A DNA stretch of 10,815 nucleotides from an uncultured Bacteroidales bacterium (GTDB taxonomy: Bacteria > Bacteroidota > Bacteroidia > Bacteroidales > Paludibacteraceae). Below the pieces are notes generated by a model that ran no database searches, was not told the origin of the DNA, and saw only the letters and a list, made by a program, of their open reading frames with translations. Where the stretch lies: contig CAMOJA010000030.1 of assembly GCA_946616535.1 (NCBI GenBank), positions 1-10,815 of the forward strand, in the 5' to 3' direction. The translations under genes and the position numbers were made by a program. Shown piece by piece: positions 1 through 10,100 of this stretch (its first letter is position 1; each line of letters opens with the position of its first letter).

Positions 1-1146
1 AGCCGAGTAGGTCTGTCCGAAGAAGTCTACCGTCTGACCTTGCAGTACATCCTCACGGATCGTATTATAATACGGAGCGTTGACGGAGAGGACGAGCGTC
101 TCGATGCTGTCGCATCCATTCGATGCTCTCAGCGTATCGCGGTAGATACCCGGTTCGGTAAGATCCATATTCATGAATCGATAGCTGCTACCTTGACATA
201 TTGCTACACGTGTGGTATCCAGTACCGGATCGTTAACTACGAGTTGGAGACCGTAGTACATCTTCTCGCCCTGATAGTAGGTGGTATCGTTGCGATAGAT
301 ACCGGCCGTGTAGAGCGGAGTGACGGAACCATCCCACTTGTTGATCCACATGTACGGCAACTCAGGTGAGCAGACAGTGACAACCGTATCAACCATCCGG
401 TGCACAATGAGTTGCAGGATCGAGGTGCTGTCGCAACCCTCCGGCGTGGTGCCGAAGTGAGTGTACGTGCCGGTGGTCGAATAGTCGGTGCCGAAGAACG
501 ATACCGTCTGACCCTCGATGATATGCTGTACTTGGTAGTTGTAATAGGGTTGATTAACTGTCAGGACGAGGTTGATCACGCTATCGCAACCGTTAGCAGC
601 CCGTACGGTATCGCGGTAGATACCGGTGGTGGTGAGGGCTTCGCCCTTGAACTGATAAGACTCACCGTCGCAGATCGATACGCGGATCGTGTCTTGTACC
701 GGCTGGTTCACTATGAGTTGCAAGGTGTAGAAAGTACGCTTACCGTTGACGTAGGTGGTGTCATCTCGATAGGTGCCTGCTGTGTAGAGAGGCTTCTGCT
801 CGCCGCTCCACTTATTCACCCACATATAAGGCAGTTCGCTCGTACAGAGTGTGACGATGGTGTCCACTTGCGGATGTACGGTGAGGAAGAGTTCCGTGAT
901 GGAGTCGCAACCCTCCGGCGTCACTGCCGAGTGACGATAGGTTCCCGAAGTGGTGTACGGCTGACCGTAGAACAAATAACTCTCACCTTCGTAGATATCT
1001 ACCGGAACGTGGATGTAAACCGGTTTATTCACCGTGAGCAGCAGGGTCACGATGCTGTCGCAACCAAGATTGGAGCGGAGAGTGTCGGTGTAGGTGCCGC
1101 CTTTGGTGTAGCGAACTCCGTTGAAGGAGTACTCCGATCCCTCGCA
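1..1146 (-). repeat. Higher-order repeat C: regular 474-nt three-module units, running off the edge
   Basis: Equivalent type a cysteines lie at 1144, 670 and 196, exactly 474 nt (158 residues) apart. Type c cysteines at 844 and 370 and type b boxes at 907 and 433 are also 474 nt apart. Each unit is type a (Ile/Met-Cys-x-Gly, Gly-Cys-Asp-Ser), type b (Glu-Gly-Glu/Gln followed by Phe-Tyr/Phe-Gly, then Glu-Gly-Cys-Asp-Ser), and type c (Glu-Leu-Pro-Tyr-Met-Trp, closing in Tyr-Thr/Gly-Leu-Gln-Leu without Asp-Ser). The third unit is cut by the window edge, so more copies may follow. Confidence 0.92.
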
Positions 1147-4100
1147 CATAGAGTGACGAACGGTATCGGTTATAACCGGTATCACGCGCACGTAGCGCAC
1201 GTATATACTATCATATAAGTCTTTAGTTTGTAAATACTTATAGTAAGTACCGGTGGTATAGATGTCGTTCTTGAATACCTCGCTGCTATCAGCGTTGTAC
1301 CAGGTATACGGCGTCTCGTTATAGCAGATTGTTACCGTATCGTGGAACTCGTAGGTCGGATGGATGACGAGCGTCAAGCTGTCGATGCTGTCGCAACCAT
1401 ACTGAGTCGGGAAGCGGTATCCGTAACGACCGTCGGCATAAAGACTATCGGTATCGATCAGCGTACCGCTCTGGTAATGCTTCCATACGTACGGGGTATC
1501 GACATCGGCGATGTGAACCGTGGTATCCTTGAAGTAACGCGGGTAGATATTGAGTCGCAGCACGATGATACTGTCGCAACCGTGGATGGTAGCGAGGGTA
1601 TCGTTATACAGACCTGCGTTATAGATGTAACGCGGTTGGTTCGCCTTGGTCAGACCCCAACGCATCGAGTCACCTTCGCAGATGAACGCAGTGATAGTAT
1701 CGTACACTTGTTTCCAGACGTTGATATGAACAGTATGGATGCTATCGTAGCCTTCGATGGTCTGTTCGCCGTAGATATAGTCACCGGTGGCAGTGATGTT
1801 ATCCAAACCGCGCCAGGTGAATGGTACTTCGTTCGCGCAGATATTAATCGTATCATCGGCGATTTGATAGGTCTGATGGATGAAAAGATGCAGACTATCG
1901 ATACTATCGCAGCCATACTGGGAATGGAAGTTATAGCCATAATGTCCCGTTATATAGAGCGAGTCGGTATCGATCAAGGTGCCGCTCTGGTAATGTTTCC
2001 ATACATACGGCGTATCGACATCAGCGATGTGAACCGTGGTATCTTTCATATACCGCGGGAAGACATTGAGACGCAGTGTAATGATACTGTCGCATCCGTG
2101 GATAGAGGTGAGGGTATCATTATAAAGGCCGCTGGTGTAGAGGAAGCGAGGCTTGTTTGCCTTCGTTAAGCCGAAGCGCATCGAGTCTCCTTCGCAGATC
2201 CATGCCTGAATCGTATCATGCTCTATCGGCATCACGCGTACGTAACGCACGTGCGTGCTGTCCGCCATACCGTCCGCAGTACGGAAGTTCTGGATGTATT
2301 CGCCGGTTGTGTAGATATCTTTCTTGTTACCCCATTCATACGGCGTCTCATCTGCGCATATCTGAACCGTATCACGGAAGAGATACTGCTGATGGATGAA
2401 GAGATGTAAGGTATCGATGCTGTCGCAACCGTACTGGCTCTCGAAGCGATGGATATATGTGCCATCTGCATAGAGCGTATCGGAAGGCAGTACCAGACCA
2501 CCGGTACCTATGTGCGTCCAGATATACGGAGTATCTGCAATCGAGATATGCTTGGTCACTTCGTTCGCATAGATGTCTCGTACATTCACACGCAGTTCGA
2601 TGATGCTGTCGCAACCGTTCGTCGTACGAACCAGCGTATCCTGATAGATACCGGACTTGCTGATGAAGCGTTGCGTATGAGCACGTGTCAAACCGAACTG
2701 GATGGATTCGCCGAAGCAGATATTGGTATCGATGTACTGGATGGTCTTTTGCTTGAAGACAACATACAGATCATAGATACTATCCAAGTAAACGCGTGTC
2801 GGCAGCGTGTCATATACATGGAAGTGCGCACTGTCTTGGTTCGGAGTGTTGAACCGGCTCTCGAAGTTCGTCGGCCATGGGAAGGTGACGGTGGTATTCG
2901 AGAACTCGCAAATTTCCAGTGTATCACGGAAGACGTTCGTCTGGTGAACCTTGAAGTCGAGAACGATCGTACTGTCGCATCCGTATTTGTTCCACATCGT
3001 GATGGAGTAGATACCGGTAGAGCGGAGTGTATCGACTTGTGTGGTATCTGTTCCGTCGAGTTTCTTCCACGTGTTGGTCCAGTAGTACGGGATATCGCGA
3101 TCGGTGATCGTCAGGGACTTATGGGTCGTCTTGATGCTATCACGTGTCTCAAGGTACAACTCGATGATGCTATCGCAACCGTTGAGGGCCGGGATGGTAT
3201 CGTAGTAAACGCCCTTCAAGGTAAGCAGACGCGAGGTCTGGGTGTTATCGTGATGGTGCGCATCGAAGCGATACTCGGTGCCTTCGCAGATAGTGTCGTA
3301 AATCTGGGTGAAGTACTTCTGATGGTAATCCACATACAGATCATAGATGCTATCGAAGCGATAGAGCAGAGTAGGCAGGGTGTCGATCAGGTGATAAGCC
3401 GTGTCGTGACTCGGCAGTTTGAACTCCGTCTCATGACCATCTGCCCAGATATAGAGCGTGTCTTTGTTCTTGAACTCACAGACACTCAGGGTGTCGCGGA
3501 AATGATAGGTGGAGTCAACAAACAGGTGCAGGGTCATTACGTACTTACAGTACTGACCGCGTGAGTCGATAACCGGTAAGTCTAATCCGTTCGCCCCCTG
3601 AATAGCGGTAGGTCCTACTCCTGGTACACCATCATATGAGATCGAGTCGTACAAGCCCGTAGCGTAGCGCCATTCGTTATTCCAGAATAAGGAGTCGCCC
3701 ATTGCGATATGCACGATGGTATCTTCATGAATGGTATCCAGCATGAAGACAGTCCATTCGATGATACTGTCGCAGAGGAAGTTCTTGTCATAATGCATCG
3801 TGCCGTGAGTCTCATCCACGAAGGGCGAATAGGTCTTCACGGTGTCGCGGTAAACACCCTCGGTATAAACCCAATCCTCTTTATACGGCCAGAAGAGCTG
3901 AACGGAGTCGCCCTGACAGAGATAGAAGGTATCCTTTGCAGGAACATCCTGTTTCGGACGAACGATGATATGATGGTAATAACTGCTGTCACAGTTCCAT
4001 ACAATCGTATCTTTCGTATAGGAAACACCTTTCCACTTGCCTTCCCATTTTCCATGGAACGTGCCGCCATTGTACTCGTCAAACTTAGGATTAACCAGAT

Positions 4101-7100
4101 TTCCAAGCACAACCGGGTTCACCGCGATTTCCTCTTCGCAGATGAAGGTCGAGTCATTCTTTGTAATTTCCGGAATAATGCGCAGATCAACGGTAATGAT
4201 GGAGTCACAACCGCAGGACGTAGTGTCGAACGTGTGTCTCCAGGTGCCTTCTTCCCATAGGGTGTCCGGATTAACGCGACCGAAGATATACGGCAGATAT
4301 TGCTCGCAAATTGTATCTTTGAAGTGGTAGTCATAAATCGTATCAATCTTCACATTAACATAGAAGATCGAGTCGCAAGGTGCATTCGGGTCAGCCGGTG
4401 AAACCTCTTTACGATAGATAAAGGCTGTATCGTTATGGAAGATTTCATTGGGTTGACCGTACCACCAAGCTCCTTTATTCTGACAACCGTGAACATATAT
4501 TGTGGTGTCATACGGATGAACAATAGTGAGGTGCAAGCTGTAGTACTCTTCAAGCATACCGGTAGTCTCATTTTCAACCGTACTGGTATAGATACCCGAG
4601 GTATAGAGAGTGTCGTTCGGGATGTCCGGACGTTGGTGAACCCATACATACGGATATTTCTTATCGGCAGGCGTATCTTCCATCGTATCCGTTCTACAGA
4701 TCGTCTTCTCGATACGCATCTCCTCAACTACATGGAGGATACTGATGCTATCGCAACCGTTAGCCGTCTTGGTGGTATCGCTGTAGTCGCCGCCACGTTC
4801 GATGGTGTAATCGCCCCAAACGATGGTCTCGCCTTGGTACAATACACGGGTCTCCGTGTGCTGCTTGAGCGACGAAACAAATACCTCTAAGTAAATGATG
4901 CTGTCGCACGAGCCGTTCGGGTCGCTTTGATTGATGGTGTCGCGGTAAACGGTATCCATCGTTGCGGTCGTGTTACCGTATACCTTACCACGTATCAACT
5001 CCGGTGTACCGCTACATACCCAGTGGTATTCCGTAGCCTTCGGAGCAGCATCGACGGTGAGGTTCAAGCGATAGATACTATCGGTATTGTTGACGGAGTT
5101 ATAGCGGTATTCGATCATCTTGGTCGTACCTACTTCGCCATACAAATCGTCATTCTGATGATCCGCAGGACCGCTTTGCCACTTAAACGGCAGTTTGGTT
5201 TCGCAGACGGTGGTATCCAGTTGGAAGAGATAAGTCGGATATACGATGAGAACGAGTTCCTCTTGGTTGTAACATCCGCCTTGGGTCTTCTCCGTATGGT
5301 AATACGTGCCGGCATTGGTCAGCACAGTGTCGCGTGTCACACCGCCTAATGTGTAGTTCCAAGTGTAAGGCAGTTGCTTATCGGAGATCTTCACCGTGTC
5401 GCTTTGGTTCAATACCATGTTGAAATGCATGAATACTTTCTCGATGCTATCGCAACCCTGCGAGGTGGAGAAGACGGATACCAGTGCCGTATCTTGGGTG
5501 AACAACTTACCGTTGTACTGGATGGCGCCCTCGTTACAGTTATATAAGTGACGAATGATCGTATCTCTGTAACTCGGCCAAACGATAAGGTTAAGAGTGA
5601 AGATAGAGTCTACTTTCTCTTTACCAGCCGACCAAACGGTATCCACATACTGACCCGGTCTCCAGAGGTCTTTGCCACGCCAGAGTACGGAGTCGCCGCT
5701 ACAGATAGACCACTCTTCGGAGTATTGGTTCGTCTGCGGGGTAGCCGGGATAATCGTTACACGCAATTCGTAGATACTATCGCAACCAAACTCGGTTACA
5801 TACGGATCGGTATAAACACCGTCGGTGTAGATATCGTATTTGTCGCGCCATTTATATACCGTTCCTTGCGGAAGATCCTTCGTCTCATAGAAGTGGTAGG
5901 ACTGTGCCTTGTCTAAGTTGATGAGGATGATGCTGTCGCATCCGTTCGCTGCCGTAAGGGTATCGTAAACCTGTGCTGAGTTGGTATAGCGGATGCCCTT
6001 GTATTCGGTCTCGCCGCAGAACCGGATCGTGCGATAGGTGCGTTGGATCGGAGTAACGGTCAGGTGCAAGGTGTAGATACTATCTTTGCCGTTGCGGGTC
6101 TTGTATTCCGCCGTGTAGTCGTGTGTCTCTCCGATAAATTGGCGGCTGAGGTTTTCCTTGCCGTGCCAACTGAAGTCAGCGCCTTCACAGATCGTCAGAC
6201 TCTCTTCGAAATGGTACTCATCCATGTCTTGCGATAAGATCAAGCGCCATAGTTCGCTACAGCCTGTTACTGCGTTCGGGAACTCAAACTCATACGTACC
6301 CGGTTCGGTGTATTCCTCGGTCTGGGTTTGACCCGCAGGGCCGAACGTCCAGGTGTATTTATCTTGACCAAGCGCCGCTCTGGTCTCGTAGACTTGCTGC
6401 GGGTGCTTGTTGATGTGTACGTAGATTAATGTGTCGCAACTCAGGTAAGTCGTGAACGTGCCGCCTTGACTGAAGGTCTGGCCGTTGAAGATCACTTGCT
6501 CATCGTCGCAGATCGTGAAGGTCGTGTCGATACGAGTGATCTCGCGAACCGTCAGGTGCAGACGATAGAAATTATACGATCCATCCGTCTTTTTCTCCGC
6601 ACGTTGGTAGTCACCCGTCTGGCTGGCACTAATACCATGCCATACGAACGGAATCTCATTCGGACAAATCGTCAGCGTCGTGTCAACGGTATCGACATGG
6701 TTGATAGTTAACTCTAATACCGATACACTGTCGCAACCGAAGCGGTTCGTGCCGTATTGGAAGTATGTACCGGTCTCGCTGTATATCTGGCCGCCCCACG
6801 AGAAGGTCTCGCCGGCATTCATATGGTGAACTAAGATGTTCGTATCCGCGTTCACTACGTTCAGCGAGAGGTGAACCAACGAGTCGCACGTACCGCTCTG
6901 GAAGGTGTAGTCATATACGCCGGCTTCCGTCAACGTGCGGTCGCCAAACGTGTAACTGCCGCCCTTACAGATGGTCTTCGTGACGAATGTTTCAGGGATA
7001 TAACGAACGGTAAGGTTCAAAATATGCTCTACGCTGTCATTGCCCAGACCGTCCTTCACCGTTACTACGTATCGGCCGGACTCCGTATAGGTCGAACCGT

Positions 7101-10100
7101 TCCATTTCCAGATATAAGTGTCGCCGTCGCAGATCGTGACGGTCTCCTCGGTACGGGTTACTTCCAACTCGGCTACTACGGCGATGATACTGTCGCAATG
7201 ACCGTCAGCAGTCGTGTAATGGAACTCATGAGTCTCACCCTCTGAGAAGGTGTAACCGCGGTACTCTGCCGGGAACGAATGGAACGTGATACGCTCACGG
7301 ATATAATAGGTCGGATGAACCGTCAGATTCAATACATACAGCGAATCCACGATGTTCGTGCTACCTACATACAGGGTATCCACATAGGTTCCGGTGTTGA
7401 AGTAGTTCTTATTGCGCCAAGTGAGGGTGTCGCCTTCGCAGATATCCTCATTCCATGTGCGCATCTTCATGTGCGGCGCATCTTCCTTCATACCTACGCC
7501 GAGGGTGTAGATACTATCGCAACCCGTCGAAGAAGTGTACGAATCGGTATAGAGACCGGTGTTGGTGATCAGTTGACCACGCCAGTTAAGCGTCTCACCT
7601 GGGATAATAGTTGCCGTGTCATGACGATGGAAACTACTACCTTTCTGCAACATGTAGGTGACTACCGAGTCGCAACCCGTGCTCGAAGCCAAACGCTCAA
7701 TGACGGTGGTCGAACTGGTATAAGTCTGACCATTCAGCGTATAAGATTCGCAGAACGGAATGATCTTCGTGGTGCGCTTGAGCGGCTCTACCTTCAGACG
7801 CAACTCGTATATACTGTCTTTGCCTGTGCGGGTCTGGTATTTAACAAAGTAATTGCTGATAACGCCGATGCCTTGGTGGCTGAGGTTATCCATACCGTGC
7901 CAACTGAAGTCATCTCCCTCGCAAATCGTCGTGTCTTGGATGAAATGATACTCCGTCTCGTCCTTCGAGAGGATCAAGCGCCAGAGTTCGCTACATCCGG
8001 TCGTTGCATTCGGACTCTCGTACTCGTAGGTGCCCGGCTCGTTAAAGGTCTGGGTTTGCTCAGTACCGTTGTCCCAGTACGTCCAGGTGTAACCGTGGTC
8101 GCCGCCTAAGCTGGCTGTTGTCTCATATACCTGTTGCGGACGCTTGACGATGTTGATCTCCACTAAGGTGTCGCAACTGAGGTAATCGTAGAACTTACCG
8201 CCTTGGTTGTAGGTCTTGCCGTTGAAACTTACACTCTCATCGCCGCAAATCGTGAAGGTCGTGTCGATATTTACAATCTCGCGAACCGTCAGGTGCAGGC
8301 TGTAATAGGTATACTCACCGGTCGTGCTCTGCTCGATATTGGTGTAGTCATTCGTCTGGTAAGCACGGATACCATGCCAGAAGAACGGAATCTCATTCGG
8401 ACAGATAACAGCGGTTGTATCCACCGTATCTACGTGATTTACAGTGAGTTCCAAGATATTGATACTGTCGCAACCGAAGCGGTTGGTGCGATAGTCATAG
8501 TATACGCCGGTCTCCGTATAACGCGTGCCGTTCCAGTCATAATACTGACCGTCATCCATGTGGTGGATGAAGCGGTTGGTGTCCGGTTTTAGAACGTTCA
8601 ACGAGAGAACAACTAACGAATCGCAACCGAAATCGTGGAAGATATAGCGGTAAACACCGGTCTCCGTCAGTACACGGTCGCCGAAGGTGTAACTGCCGCC
8701 TTCGCAGATCGTCTGGGTGATACGCGTCTCTACATTGTCTTTTACCGTGAGGTTCAAGATGTACTGAACGCTATCATTGCCGGCTCCATCTTTCACGGTC
8801 TCTACATAACGATAGGACTCGTAGAACTCATGGTCACGCCATCTATACGGCAACTCGCTACGGCATACAGAAGCGGTCTCTTCGTGCGTAATTACCTGTA
8901 AATCAGCATATACGGTAATGATGCTGTCGCAACCCGTAGAGGACTGATAGCGGAAATCCCAGTAACCACCCGGAGCAGCAAAGATGTGCTCGCGATAGGT
9001 AGCAGGGAAAGAAGTGAAGGTAATACGCTCTGTGCTGTGATAGATCGGATTAACCGTTAGATTCAGGATATAAATGGAATCTATGCCTTGTGCTACGTCT
9101 CCATTGACATATACCGTGTCGTTGAAAATACCGCTGTTGAAGTACTTGTCACCGCGCCACTCGTAGTAGTTGCCTTCACAGATAGCTACTTTGTCCGTGT
9201 GGGTGTTCGTTACCGGAGTAGCCGCTTTGTAACCTACGCCTAAGCTGTAAATGCTGTCGCAACCGAAACTGCTTGTATGACGCTCCTCGTAGATACCGTC
9301 ATGGTTGATCGTCTGACCGCGCCATGTAGCTGTCTCACCCGGAACTAAGGTCAAGGTGTCGTGCAGATGGAAGGCCTCGCCCTTCACCAGAATGGTCGTT
9401 ACAATCGAGTCGCAATTGTATTGAGCGGAAGTGAACGTGTCGACCAAAACCTTTGATTCTGAGTAAGTTACGCCGTGTACGGTGATCGAACCGCAGTACT
9501 TGATGGTCTGGGTCGAAGTCAATACAGGCTTAACCGTCAGGATCAATTCATAGATACTGTCTTGGTCGCTGATCGTACGGTAGTTGTCGAAATAGTGAAT
9601 CGTCTGACCAATCCCTTGTTGGTTCAGATTCTCACGACCGCGCCAACTGAACGGCTCATTCGCGCAGATAATCTTCTCCTCTACAAAATGGTAAGAAGTG
9701 GCGTCTTTCGTCAACTCCAGTACCCACGAGTCATTACAGCCTGTCTCCTCGTTTACCGTCGTGTACTCATAGTGACCCGGAGCAGTCAACGTATCTGTTT
9801 TCTGCTCACCATTATACTGGTAGGTCCAGTAGAAGGGGTTCGAACCGATTAATACACCCGTCTGGTAGTGCAACGAGGTCGGATTCTTCGTGATCACGAT
9901 CTTATAGATCGTGTCGCACGTGAATCGGTCGTAGAACGTACCGGCACTACGATAGGTTTGGCCGTTGAACGTCACGCTCTCATCGTCGCAAATACTGAAG
10001 TACTTCTCTACTTCTACAGGCGCAAACGTAGCATCCTCGTCCAGGAAGTTCAGGGTCAAACGAAGAATAGAGTCGCAACCCAAATCCGTCGCAACCAGCG

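Larger units (their letters stand above)
1147..3480 (-). repeat. Higher-order repeat B: three-module units with shrinking period
   Basis: Modules alternate in three types. Type a has both the Ile-Cys-x-Gly and the Gly-Cys-Asp-Ser cysteines (Ile-Cys at 3286, 2716, 2194, 1678). Type b lacks the first cysteine and carries Ile-x-Asp and Pro-Tyr-x-Trp instead (boxes at 2977, 2425, 1909, 1393). Type c keeps Cys-x-x-Glu (2908, 2356, 1837, 1324; 3478 opens the block) but has Asp-Ser without Cys at its close (3355, 2785, 2260, 1744, 1210). Spacing between successive type c cysteines is 570, 552, 519 and 513 nt, continuing into the next block at 480 and 474. The two units around 1440-2200 are the most alike. 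Confidence 0.9.

Noticed and set aside
400..3564. Long plus-strand open frames, for example 400-1218, 1342-2169 and 2449-3564
   Set aside because: All lie in the phase exactly complementary to the minus-strand codons. Stops in that phase require TTA, CTA or TCA codons, which the giant gene uses rarely. They start and end arbitrarily within repeats, have no signal or recognisable domain, and mirror the repeat pattern.
7279..8109. Plus-strand open frame of 276 codons
   Set aside because: It has the same antisense-phase explanation. It sits inside repeat A copy 2, and its apparent internal similarity to other plus-strand frames comes from the repeats on the other strand.
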